In this document: in pieces, positions 21,331 through 33,896 of the stretch
Layout of the letters: each line of letters begins with the position of its first letter
How positions within the stretch are numbered: the stretch's first letter is position 1
Assembly: GCA_035236585.1 (NCBI GenBank)
Contig: CP141139.1
Location: 21,840,990 to 21,904,989, forward strand
DNA length: 64,000 nucleotides
Direction: 5' to 3'
Origin: Warburgia ugandensis
Lineage: Eukaryota; Streptophyta; Magnoliopsida; Canellales; Canellaceae
Notes under the pieces: model-generated
Seen by the model: the letters and a program-made list of their open reading frames with translations, nothing else
What the model was told of the DNA's origin: nothing
Database searches by the model: none
Program-made: the position numbers and the translations under genes

Positions 21331-24030
21331 TGATAAGTGTCCAATTTTGTATAAAAAGTACCCAATTAGTAGCCCATGTGTTGTAAAATATAGTGTTATT
21401 TCTAGGATTTTTCCAAAATTTTTAACACATGCATTTTGGACTCAATAATTCAAAAGTTTGATATTTTGTAGGTTCAGAAACTAATTGAAGTAAGTATGCA
21501 AAAAAAAATTTTAATTATTTAATTAAATTTTAATTTTTTTCATCTTTTGTAGGTGGTGAAAAGGTGATTCAAAGGTCAAGATTGATTGAGATGAGAATTG
21601 AAGATCAAGATCAAAAGACCAAGTTAGAAGTCAAAATGGAATCATTTAAAAGCCACATCAAGGTTCAAAGACTATCTTAGGGCAAGAAAATGAAGAAAAT
21701 GGGAAGCATTAAGGTTGATTAAAATGATCCATGCCAACATGCCATGCATTACCATCACTTTGCATGCTAATTGAAGCCATTGAAGAGGTTTCCTAGTCTA
21801 AATAAGAAACCTAAGTCAAACCATCAAAGTGAGCCATCAAGCCACATGGAGCCAAACAACATGGAGTGATACTATTGAAAGATAATTCAAGCAATTATCA
21901 CATGCCAAGATATGATTTTCATGGTATAATTAGTAGGTTTTGAGTGATATTTGTAAAAGGTAAGATCATCGCACATAGGTGGACCAATCAAGAAAGAATT
22001 TCCACTTTCGATTTTTCATCTTCTCCTCCACCCAATTAGGGTTTCCACATTTTTGGATTAAGGAGGGGGTACCTTTCTACAAAATTACCGCCTCCCCTTT
22101 GCTTATTGTCAATGTCAGTGGCTTCATAATTAGGAAACTGCTAAATCTACTTCAAGGTCAATGAAGATAAAAAAAACCCTAGATATTTCCCAAATTTCCT
22201 TACCTTTTTTCTTTCTAATTTTCTCTCTTTTCAACGACAAAAATGAATAGATTTAGAAGGGTAGGAGCTGCATGCCACCTTCTTAAGAAGAGGATGCCTC
22301 TCCCCTTTCTAAATACATGGCAGCCAACCGTATTGTCATCTTTTGACCTCACTTGCTCACCTAAATCTCCACTTAACTTTCCCTCATTAAAATCTGTGAT
22401 CTAGATCCATTTTTCCTTTTAAAGTAAGCCCTCATCAAAGTAGAAACCCAAAACTCTATAAAATCCCATGGATTTCATGTTTTTAGTAAGTAGAGGTTTT
22501 GTGAGAAAACATTAAAATTAGAACTCTTGCTTGGGATCTTTTGGAGCTTTGAAATTCTTTTGGGCTTTTCTTCCTTTGGATTCTTAATTATTTTCTTTTG
22601 TGTTTGCACTTCAATTCTAGGTTAGTACTTTGCTTTTGTTCCTTTATTTCATTTCTTTGTTGTTCTTGTTTTGTTTTTCCAATTCCATATGCATATAATT
22701 CCTTGATTTTGACTTGAATCTTTCCCTTCATCTCTCTACTTTTTCATGCTTATTCTCTTGAGATCAAAATTATTGCTTCTCTAGTAGTGTCATCCAAGAG
22801 ATATGGTATCTTAATTCTTTTGATTTCCCTGCATCTTTTGGTTGCTTTTTGCTTAGTTCTAGAGCTAGTTTGAGTTGTTGTTTTTCCATAGAATAATTCC
22901 CATCCTTCTAGCTTATTTTCTCTTAATTTTCTATTGGATTGCACTTGCATGTCATTTGAGCTTAGTTTAAGGTTATTGGAGAGAGTTGCTACTTTGATTT
23001 ACATCAAGTTCTTTGAGGATTATTGTTCATTCTTGATTCTAGTATTGAAGTATTTTGGATCTTAAGTATTATCTTACATAAAAAGTGCTAGTTAAGTTGG
23101 TTTCCATGCTTGGTTTTATTTAAATTTTTAAGTGCTTAAAATCTGGAATTTTTTCATTATATCTTCATGTTTAATTTCAGCAATCAGTACATCTTATTTA
23201 CTTCATCCCCTAGGAACCCATTTAGATTTTATGTTTTTTTATTTATTAATTTGATTAGATTGCATGTTACTTAGTCTTTGATTCAGTAGTTTTAGCCACC
23301 ATTGACCCCATGAATCATGTACACCATCACATGGATCATGTGCATGGTACTAGGGTGAAACCTCTTTGATTATTACTTTGTTTAATTGGTTAAACTTAGT
23401 TTAGGAGTAGTTAATTCATTGTTTATGTCTTAGTTTAGTTTTAGGACGTTGTCTAATTGGATTTTGGAAATTTTTATCTTTAGAAAGGTTTAGGATTAGG
23501 AAGTGTTAAATTCAGAAAATTTTCTTAACTGTAGTTTCCATTTACATGCATGTTTTTAAATTCTTGTTAAATTTAGTTATATTTTATTGGTTACTTGTTT
23601 TTGCATGTTAGTTTAGAAAGTTTCCTAAATTGGTTTTAGAAAGTTTCTAATTCTAGTTTAGTAAAGAGTTAATTTAGGAAAGTCTCATTTTTAGCAAGTC
23701 TCCTTTGGATTAAGTTTCATAGTTTCATTCATTATAGTTTTGAAATAGTTGCTTTATTTAATGCATGTTAGTTTCTAATTCCATTTCATAGATTTAATTT
23801 TAGAAGTTTCTTTCAATTGTAGCTTCTAGTTTCATGCATATTTCCTTTCTTTTGTCATTTACCTTTCTAGCTTGAATTCAAATCCAATCTACCTTTCTTT
23901 ATGGCTGAAGTTAAGCACTATAAATAAGGTCCATCAAACATGAAAATTTGTGAGATTTTTCATGTGATCAACCTCTCTCGAGTGTAATAATACTTTGATT
24001 CATGCGCTTGCGAGTAATATTAAAGCTACA
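21331..24030 (+). mobile_element. Athila/Tat-type 3' LTR (family Z)
   Basis: It starts TGATAAGTGTCC and ends ATTAAAGCTACA, 2.70 kb in all. The internal 3' end and polypurine tract lie directly to its left, so it is a 3' LTR. It matches 57028-59909 in reverse complement and 36478-38939 directly. The small ORFs at 21979 (+) and 22750 (-) have no recognisable homology. Confidence 0.82.
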
Positions 24031-24272
24031 CCTACCTTCCACATATGTGCAAAACTTTGAGGTTGCAAGGCGATTGAAGGTCAAATATTTGGAAGGCATA
24101 GGATGAATCTAATTTTCAGCCCAACCTATAAAAATATCATATTTGAAGTCCTTTACTTGGAGAAATAGGTTTGGGGTTGAATCTAAAGCAAGGGAAGGGA
24201 AAAAGAGGAGATTTTGAGCAGGAACAAGGGTCTAGTTGTGTGACCCAAGAACTACATATAGCAAGGGAGATA
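24031..24272. other. Unassigned 240-base gap
   Basis: A purine-rich stretch between the Z LTR end and the X LTR end. I see no coding or structural signal in it. Confidence 0.5.
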
Positions 24273-26513
24273 AGTGTGACACCCTGGTTTTTTCATGAAA
24301 TTTTTTTGCATTTATTTCAAAAGATGGCGCACCTCTAAATTTTAAAATACAAAAATAGTAGAAGATTTTACTTTGAAATTCATTTTTCCAAAAACCCATA
24401 TGTCACTTTCATGCTCACATTATACATACATATATATATATTTTTCTAGAAGATAGAAATTCATTTCTTAAAACAGGACCCATCCAATGGTTCACGTGTG
24501 CATCCCCTATAACATTACATTAAATGTCCAATATCAAAATTCAAATGACTAACTACAAAATACAAAAGCTTTAATAAAATATATACCTAATTGCAGAAGT
24601 ATGGTGGCTAGATTCTTCTTGTTGTGTACATCTTCTCCTATCTTTCTGTATTTGAGATATTGTAAACATAAAACATTTATAAGATCTTAGCAAGCTATGC
24701 TTGGTAGGGGAGTTTAAGAAGCATGCTAAATTTAATTATGAATTAATTAATTCACATTATTCAAAATATTCATTCTCATAACATTTATATTGACTTGAAT
24801 TTACAATACATTTTATAATTCATTACTTCATTGTTAAACCAAATATTAACATGTTTTATAATAATCAATTTATAATCAAATAATAGCATATTTGATGACT
24901 ATCAATAATCCATTAATAAATCAAGTATTTATAATTATCCTTTATCATTTAAATAAGATAATCTAATCCCATAAACCATACTCTACATAACAGTTCTACC
25001 CATGCATATACCCTTATGAAAACTTATATGAAACTATGCCCTCAATCATATATACATATAGCATTAATCCACATATATGGAAATTGTTAAAAGTTATACA
25101 AAATTATAAATATACTCAATAAGTATCAACATTAACATTCCCAAACTATACTGGGTTTCAGAATCATACCCCTCATCATGTGGGGTTCATAATCATCCAG
25201 CCTCTACTGGTATATCAATATAATCCTCATGTCCCTCATTATATGGGGTCCACAATCCTCCAGCCACTATTGGGAAAACAATATAAGGCATATCATCATG
25301 CCACAACATATAAGGCATCTCATAATGCCATTATATAAGCACCATAGTTCATCATATATAAGGAATACCACGCTGCAGTTTGATCCGTACTAGTGTGCTC
25401 AGATAAGTGCCCTGTTCACCACTAATACCACGTTGGAAAATATTGTGTCACTGCCTATATAGGGAGACAGGACTTTCACAGTGGGGCCTTCCTATAATTG
25501 GTCCACTTGACTTTTAGCTTCTCATGGAGCAAGGTATCATCATATAATCAAATTTTCGGAAGTGGGAGGACAATCATAACTTCCCTAGCATAGCACCCCT
25601 AGGCATATGCCTATATGAAACAAAACTCTCAAGCCTCCATGCTTGGATGTAAAATAATCATAATAGGAAGCAAATTTCCTATTCACATAAATCAATTATT
25701 AACATGTGTCATAATTATCAATATATACATGTTTCGTAACAAGAATAACATCCTCACTTATTAGGTGACAATCCTCCAAGGATGTACCCTACAAAAATAG
25801 ACTCATACATCACAAATACTGACATGGTACCCATGTACCATAAATGTACTTTCACAATCATATAAGATGTACAAGTCTTAATCATGTTTGTCACATAGTA
25901 GGTGCACATTAAGCATGAATTATAAGCATGACATCATTTTAAATAACTAATTTTCATCATTCACCATCAAAGCACATTTAATGACAATTATACTATTTTC
26001 ATGCTGTAACTTTCATAATAAGGAATAAGATCATGTTTAAAACATGAATCTTATTATTTGGTCATGCTTCTTAAATTTCCACCTACCTTGTGTGATGCAT
26101 TCTTCAATTCTAGTCCATCTGTTCACGCTGGTAAAATCCTCATTTTTACCTGGACCCTTCAAATCAAACAATCAATTAGTAACTTCTAACTAAATGATCA
26201 AATTGAATAAGCTACATTGATCACTATCATTGAACTTGATCAGATTCCATACTTGGATCCTAGATCGATCTCTACCATTGATCAAGATTAGTGAATTCTT
26301 CTCAAATCGAGCTTTTGATCCTAAATCTCTCATAAAACTCTTGATCTACACTTCCTAAGAGTCATGATAGACTATGTGGATTGGAGAAATGAAGTCAAAT
26401 CATCACAGATTCAATGATCTAGCCCTCGATCAATGGTTAATTAAATTCAATGATGGGATCTTCATTGGGAAGATGGGTTTTGTTCATCGCATCCCAAGGA
26501 TAGTGAGTGTTGA
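24273..26513 (-). mobile_element. Inverted X-family LTR, partial
   Basis: The left border reads TGTGACACCCTGG, the complement of a typical LTR end. The sequence mirrors the plus-strand X LTR (17950-17774 and 8781 back to about 5800), including 'cactgtgaaagtc'-type text near 25480 and the 'gatcttagcaagctatgctt' region near 24690. It stops at 26513, where a Y LTR begins. The upstream half with the TATA and TCP-like sites is not present here. Confidence 0.78.
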
Positions 26514-28410
26514 TGTTTTCTGCAAGTGCACAGGCTATTGTAGTATAGCTAAGCAAATACGGGTCGAACCCACAGGGACTCGCTTTAAGTGAAGTTTTTA
26601 ATAAAATTTAATTATTTAAAACTTAAATAAAATAACAAAACTAACCTAATTATTCAGATTTATTCAAATGATGCACTTTACATAATTTTCAATTCCAAAA
26701 AATATAAAATAAAATTAATCATTCATCCCTGAATTATACTGTTCGTGGATAGCATTGTCCCTGGATAACACTGTCAAAAGATGGATAAAATAAAGCTTAA
26801 ATGGCATAGGGACATAGATATAAATAAAACTGGGATACAGATGTAATTAAATAGGGGACGCAGATGTAATTAATGAAAATGAACAGAATTCTCATTGCAT
26901 TTAAACATGAAGGGCAAAAATGGGATTTTATTAAAAATATGATTTTTAACAAAAACTAGGGAAAACCCAATGAAGTAGGAGCCAGAGAATGGAGGAGATG
27001 GACTTGTGATTCAGTTGTTGAAGAACTCCGATGCTTTCCTAGACAGAGGAGGAAGATGGGTCATCTGATGCCATTTGGAGTAGATGGGCATTGCACGGTG
27101 GAGATGGCTGGGCGGCCTAGCCGTGCAGTGATGAAGAAAAACGACACCTTTCTAGGCTATTGGGTATTGGAAGTAAATGATCTGGGCGGCCTAAGTTGTG
27201 GAAAAGATGGGGAGCAAAGGAGTGCGTGGATTGGGAAGAGTGGAAGACGATATGGAGCAGAGTAGCCTGGGCAATGAAAATTTTTGGAATAAGTGGCCAG
27301 TGATCAGATGGAGAAGGGAGCTCGAGTTGACAATGAACAAGCTGGAGATCCGATTCCGGTGCGTGCCTAAGTGGCTTGGACAGATGCTGGAAATGATGAT
27401 TAGGCTCTGGACACAAGGGACACAAGATAGGTGGAGAGGAGGGAAGTCTGGGTCAATTTGGATAAAAGGTCAATAATGAATAGAGGCCAGCAGCTGGTGG
27501 AAGAGGAGGATCAGGTAGGACACTAGAACGATGAAGATGGAATTGGGACAGATGTGGGAGTTGGGTGGAATGATGCTGAGTGGTGTTGGGGAAGGTGGGG
27601 TAATAGATGAAGCAAACAGGAAGATGGGGCTTGCACACTGAATGGAGACTGGGTAGAAGTGTTGGGGTCTGGAAGTGGAGATAGCCCAAGAGTTGAGGAG
27701 ATGGAGCGTGAAAGACAGATGAAGAAGAATAGACTAAAAGAGAGGAAAAAGATATGGGGAAGGAGATGTGGCGAGGAAAATAACGACTGAAAGAAAGAAC
27801 TTGAAATAGAGGGCAACATGAGAGATAGAACAAGAGGGAGATGGAGACTAAGAGAGAAAGGATACGGTCGAAATGGAAACACCATAAGTCGTCTAACTAA
27901 GGACTTATGGAAGCAAGAAAAAGTAAAGTCCAAAAACGCTAAACAGAGTAAAGTCCTAAACCCCAATAACTCCAAAAACTCTAAACTCTCCCTCCCCCAT
28001 ACGGTTTCCCCTCTTTATAGCTTTTGCATCTCCTTGTTTTTCTCCACTCCTTCCTTATCTTCCTCAACTCCTTCCTTGAAGAGATAACTCCCTTTTAGGA
28101 AACTTTATCCTCTCCCAATTTAGGACTCTTCTCATTAGTAATTCTTTTCCAATTTGGACTTTTCTCATCTTGATCTACACCATTGATCATAGATTTGAGC
28201 CATCCGACCCTCCTTTAGTTGATTTGTAAAAATAAAGAGTAAATTAGAATAATCAAACTATACATTAATCCTTTAATAAGCTCGAATGATCATCTAACCA
28301 TTGATTAAGGTCTAGATGGTTAATCAAGCTAAAATTTGAAATTTGGATGATTAGATGATCTAATTGAATGCTAAACTAGGGATCTTTTAGCCAAAATTAT
28401 GCACTTAACA
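26514..28410 (-). mobile_element. Athila/Tat-type 3' LTR (family Y)
   Basis: It is 1.90 kb, running TGTTTTCTGCAAGTGCAC to GCACTTAACA on the plus strand, so it begins TGTTAAGTGC in sense. A polypurine tract adjoins its right end, making it the 3' LTR of a minus-strand element whose body lies at 28411 to about 32730. A TATA-like CTATAAAG is at 28013-28020 (minus). The ORFs of 150, 126, 102 and 92 codons inside it overlap on both strands and are low-complexity, so I do not call them genes. Confidence 0.85.
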
Positions 28411-28426
28411 CACCCCCCAACCAACA
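28411..28426 (-). promoter_or_regulatory. Polypurine tract of the Y element
   Basis: The minus strand reads TGTTGGTTGGGGGGTG directly against the LTR start. The same tract is seen at 59910-59925 and, worn, before 21331. Confidence 0.85.
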
Positions 28427-29221
28427 TTTTGCTAGTCCCGAGCAAAACGTACAGACAACTATTTTACAAAACTAGTATAAGATGTCACTTTCGTAGATAC
28501 TCACGATTGCATTTAGCACATGCAACAAGCCCTTGAACCCCTAGGTTACCCCTAGTAGACGAGTTAGGGATCCACAAAATTCAGTAAAGTCGAGTCCCCT
28601 ATTTTATCTCACAAAATCCTCATTCATTAGCAAATTAACTAGTTTTTCACAACTTAATAAAGAGGATTTGACAATTTTACGCACCACACACATATTAAAG
28701 ACATCTTATTTGAGCTATTTCTCAGAGTGCATGTGTGTGTATAGCCACATAAATCTTGACTTCTAATTGGATATGCTTACATTCCATTGGAAATATGCTT
28801 TGACCTCAAATCCTCACAGGTATACGCTCATAAATAAACTCTCAGATAAGGGGTTTAACATATTTCTCTCATTATGTGACCAAATCGAACAAGATGATGG
28901 TTCACATAATTCTTTTAACCCTCATGAGATAAAGGAAAATGATCCATAAGAGTGGATATTAACACCAAGAATATTAGGGGTCTTTTACCTTAATTCTTTC
29001 TTTTTATCTCCTTTCTAAGGCTATGTCCACCTAAGATCAATAGGTCTTTAACTAGGACAAAATGTAGGCTTAGGATAGGTTTAGAAAAGAAAGGTATAGA
29101 GAATTCAAAGGTTCAAAATTGAGTAGATGTCTTCAATAAATATCTACTAGGACAACTTTTATTTTAGGTTTGTACTTGAAGTGAAATTCTCTTTTCAAAA
29201 TTTGGTCTTTCTCTTTCTTTT

Positions 29222-29322
<101 letters not shown>

Positions 29323-30146
29323 ACTTCTTTGGAAGAAACACAGCTAATTCTTTCTCACTTCTTTGACTTGTTGTCCTATTTTTGAACCTTTTTCTACTCT
29401 ACTCATTTTGAAGATGGGTAGTGGTTATTTATTTTACTAGGTTATTCTGGGTTAAGATGAATGGGTTTAAGAAAGAAAAGGCTTAACAACAGGCTCAAAA
29501 GGCTAACTAGTGGTATATTATATTGGGTAAGCTTTATGTCTCTGGGCTGAGCAAGGATGGCCTATATCATTTCCTAGGTTTCCTAAAGCCTATCAGATTC
29601 AATAAATTTCTAGAACTAAAGCTATTACTCCTATTTATTCTTGATGTTTAACCAAAACAAGGGTAATAGGATCACACTAATGTATGTAAGTTGAAGAAAT
29701 TATGGAATTACTTATAATCCTCTCAAAGAAGATAGTCTCAAACTCTCACTAGGTTATAGGGCTCCACTGATTTTCCTCAAGGTCTCTAAGTCATACCTCT
29801 ATATTAGTCTTGATCATGCACTGTGTGTAAATGGTTTTTCGAGAATTAACTTTCATAAAATGCTTCAACACATGCATGATATGTAAAACTAGTCATACAC
29901 AATCCCATTAAGAGGTGAAAATAGTATATTGACTAAATCTTGAACATTCAGTTCTCATCATAGTAAGGGAACTCTACTTTAAAAACTCTTTTTTTCTTTT
30001 CAAAAAAAATTTTCAATTATTTTTTTTTTATAGAAAACTTAAAATCTCTAGTGCATCTACACCTCCAACCTAAATGAAACATTGTCCTTAATATTTGAAA
30101 ACATAGGATTCTATATGAAAGTGGAGGGATGTATACTCTAAACCTT

Positions 30147-30190
30147 TGGGTTGCCTCCCAATAAGCGCTAAGTTTAACGTCTTCAGCCAG
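30147..30190 (-). other. Conserved hairpin-like sequence, copy 2 (best preserved)
   Basis: The minus strand reads GACGTTAAACTTAGCGCT followed by TATTGGGAGGCAACCCAA. TTGGG and CCCAA can pair around AGGCAA, and AGCGCT is self-complementary. It directly follows the unknown ORF here and the integrase fossil at 19854. Confidence 0.75.
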
Positions 30191-30199
30191 ACATTACCT

Positions 30200-31730
30200 A
30201 ACCTAACTTTCTAAAACTATAGCTAAATGGGTTAGTTTTATTTGTCCTAATCCCAACTTGAAGATGACATGGCGAGAATTCTCATGCCACTTCAAAATTT
30301 TGCGGTAATCTATATATGGCCTCCACCTTGAAATTTTAGGTGGTGATATGAATATAATATAGTAGATCACTGCAATTGTAAAAGTAGTGGGACCATATTG
30401 ATGATCCCCCATCTTTAATATTTCACAGTAGTCAATATAATTGCTCCACCTCAAAAATTGAGGTGAGGGTAACACAATGACTACATGAACAACCGTGTAT
30501 TTCCTTGGACCATATGGTGACAACAAGTCCTTGTCTTGACCAAATTGAGGGATAAGAATGATAATTCTATGCAATTTATCATTTTCTGCCATGTCCCTAT
30601 CATTGTCCTGGATTAGGGTAATAACCTGACTCTGCCCTTCTCTAATAGGTTGTTCTTATATTACTAAAGGCAGGGATAAGGTTTCGCTTAAACCTTGGTT
30701 ATCTTCTAATGTGTATCTTAGAGTAGGTTGATGCATATCAACTAACTCTGCTTCTACCTGTTTGATAAGCATAGGTACGGTAGCAATTGGGCCTATATTA
30801 TCATCTGATGTTTGTTCAAAGAAGGCTGCTAGGTCTCAATTAGGTACATCTGTTACATTAAAAGGAACAATCTAAATTTAATGCTTAGGATGATCTACTC
30901 TGGCTTGCAATCTAAAAGTGTCAATTAGAGGCATAGTATCCAACAACTCAGGCATCTCCTCAATAGATGTGTCTTCATCAAAGTCATACAAATAGGTGGG
31001 ACACGTATCTAGAGGATTGGGGTTGGATTTTTCTAAAGCTTTATTTTCTTCATCAATGGAAGTCTCATCATTATCAAAATTAGGACATGGCTCAAGTATA
31101 TCTAAGTTGGAGATTTCTATGGATGGTTGTAAACTTTATGGCTCATAAGGATCATAGGAAATTTCCATCCTAGTGTCAAGAATAAATGGCTCTATATTCC
31201 CCTTAATTTGTTTCAGTTTTTCCTCAAATTCCTTCCTCCCTTGATTTATTTCCTCAGTGTAATCCTCCATCATTTGTCTTATTTCCTTATTCCCTTGTGC
31301 TATTATTTCACACATATGTTGCATTTTTTCATGTAATAGTGGTTCTTCTCATAGAGGAAATGACTCATAGGGTTGGTATTGTTGTGACATTGGGCTACTG
31401 AAAAAGGACTGAGTAGGGTGAGACCATTGTGGTTCTTCCTGATATTGGTAATCCTGAGACCATGGGTGTTTATGATGCCTAGCACATTCATTAGAGTCTT
31501 GATAATTTGTCTGAGAATAAAAATTGTTAGCGTATGCGAATGCATTAGGTGCATCCACTGGCTCCTGATAGTATTCATTATATGTGGAGCTTGGGGGATA
31601 GGAAGGAGTGGAATATGGATGCTTAGAATAAGTAGAGTCATTATGGTAATGAGGTTGTGGTGCAACTTGCCTAGAAGCTACTAGCCTAAGCAATTGACTT
31701 TCCATAAGATCTAACCGATCCATCTAGGTA
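30200..31730 (-). pseudogene. Unrecognised retroelement ORF, copy B
   Basis: I do not recognise this protein. Minus-strand translation shows a start context MDRLDLMESQLLRL (amphipathic) at about 31723. It is followed by about 100 residues rich in Tyr, Gln, Ser, Pro and His, then a Glu/Lys-rich coiled-coil-like stretch near 31150-31320, then an acidic region. The C-terminal part repeats a W..YIDYxxILK module twice (near 30290-30440). It fills the place that integrase takes in the copy at 20076-20760. It lacks a CCHC knuckle or any enzymatic motif I can see. It could be a gag-like or accessory protein of a non-autonomous family. It is broken. Confidence 0.6.
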
Positions 31731-32739
31731 TCAAATCTATGAAATCTATCCCCTTCTTGAAAGGCTCTTTTTTTTCTTTTCTTTTTTAAGATGAAAACTA
31801 ACCTACATGATGCAACCTAACTTCCTAGAAAGATGCACAAACAAAAGACACAATATAATCCTTGAGGCTAATAAGCAGCATATTGATTTTCTTGAATATA
31901 TGTGGGGACAATGCTTTTAATTAGCCGAATCTAGAGCTCCTCATCTTCTTTAGACTTGATTATTGCTTACCAGTTAGATTCTTCACAAGGTGGTTAATAT
32001 AACCCTTGTGTAAGGAGGCATTTAGACCTCACAAGCATCAACAAGAGGTGAGGGAAGAGCGAGGCTCTATTAGACAACCCTTAATAACCACAGTGCTCAA
32101 AAACCACTGGAGTGACAATAAATCGAGTCTTAGTAAGAAGGTCCTACAAGCATGTATAGGTCTCTTCTGATTGATTTTAATTTGATTTGAAGGCTAAGGT
32201 AGCGCACTTGAGGTGATTATCCTAGGTGGGCAAGGAGTGGTGATGAAATCCACCCTTGATCTTATGGGGGTAGGGTGCCCTTACTAATTAATTCCACACT
32301 CCATGGCAGTTCGATCAGCATATATATCACCTAAAAGTATTAACCGTGTACTAAGATGCAAATAAAAGCGATAAACTAATGCAAAACCTAAAAATGCAAC
32401 AATTATAAGAGGATGCTTTCTATATGATTTATACTACCAAACAATGCAAATTTACTCTAAATGCAAACCCTAATCTAGGAATTTAAATGAGTGAGGAGAC
32501 TTATAGTGGGGTTTCTAATGAAGATCAAGTGTGGGCCACCTTATCCCACACTTGCCCTGTATTATTACAACCCTTTAAAAATTGAAATTAAAAGAGCAAA
32601 TTGCAAAAAGGGCCTCACTACAAGCTTCATTCAAAAGGAAAAAAAATCCAATCTAGGAAAGCAAGGAAATTTTCATGTTGATGAAGATTTTCTTGCCAAT
32701 TTTCTCCACTTTCCTATTTCCTGAAAAAGAAAATCTAGA

Positions 32740-33896
32740 AATAAGTACCAATTTCAAAACTCCTCCTGGATTGTTCAGAATTCAAGTTTGAAGGTCAAGG
32801 GTTAAACTAGGTCCTGTTCAACTGAGTCAAAGGTGACCAACTCAGGTGACTGTGAAATAGCAAGGAAAATAAGGGTGGATGGTGAATGGTGGCTAGACTA
32901 GCGCTGTCTGATCCTAGCCACCAAAAAATTCCAAGCACACCTAAAAATGGGTTTGCCAGAGATCTGGTGATTTCCAATCACCGTCTAGTACACATCCACA
33001 AGAAAATAGAGGGGAAATGGAGTTTTTCAAGTGGATCTAGCATGTAGGCCTAATAGAGAAACCCGATCTGGGTTTCTTATTGGTTGCCGAAAAAATTGGA
33101 GAAGGGAAACCTGGCATGACCAAGAAACCCGATCTGGGTTTTCTTATTAGTCGTCAAAAAACCATAAGGAACGGGATTAGGAGGTATCTCTTTGTCACTG
33201 GAAAAGCACAGATCCACTAGGGATTTGCTCAGGGAAAATGAGAAGCAGAGGAAAAACTACTGGGGCTTCGTCATGAATGAAGAATACAACGAGGGCCCGG
33301 CACGCTGGCCTGACCAAGGGTTGGCCGTGCCTGGATGCCTGCACTGTGACCATTGAAAATAAGGGAGAGCTAGGGTTTCTGGTGATGCTGAAGATCTGGG
33401 TTGTGGTTACTAGGTTTTATGGATTGTTGGTAGGGGAAAGGTACACTAGAATCTAAGGGTTTTGCTGGATTGGGAACGCTGGAAATGGGGTTTAGGTCGT
33501 CCTGTCTTGTTGGTTGCTAGTAAAGGGGAAAGGCACACCAATGGAAGGGGGGAATAGGGGAGAATGGCGGGTGCTAAGGTTAGGGTTGTTAGGTCTATTC
33601 TCTTTGAGAATAGATTGTGCAATAAGGGGGTGCCATTATCAAAATGGGCCCCTGATGTTTCTATGTTTGTTTTGTTTTTTTTTTAACTTTTAATTGCCAA
33701 AATAGCCCTGACTTTGAAGTCCCATAACTTCCTCATTTGGCCTCGATTTTTAGCATTCTTTAGGTTGTTGAATTCCATTTCCTGATTACAATCCAACTAT
33801 GTATGTTTCAGTTCTTGATTCTAATTCCATGAAATGTTATTCTCTTAAAAAACTCATCCCTTGATCATGCAATAGTAAAATTTTAGAGTTGTTACA
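32740..33896 (-). mobile_element. Diverged chromovirus-like LTR fragment
   Basis: The right part parallels the LTRs at 11290-11579 and 17470-17768: 'ggggtgccattatcaaaatgg', then 'cataacttcctca', then 'ttgaattccattt', ending GTTACA at 33896. It is far more diverged than the 8782-17768 copy. The left border is unclear and the part with the LTR's other end is missing. Confidence 0.6.

Noticed and set aside
27453-27975. Overlapping 126- and 150-codon minus-strand ORFs rich in Ser, Leu and Pro
   Set aside because: They lie inside the Y LTR in pyrimidine-rich DNA, overlap each other in different frames and resemble no family I know.
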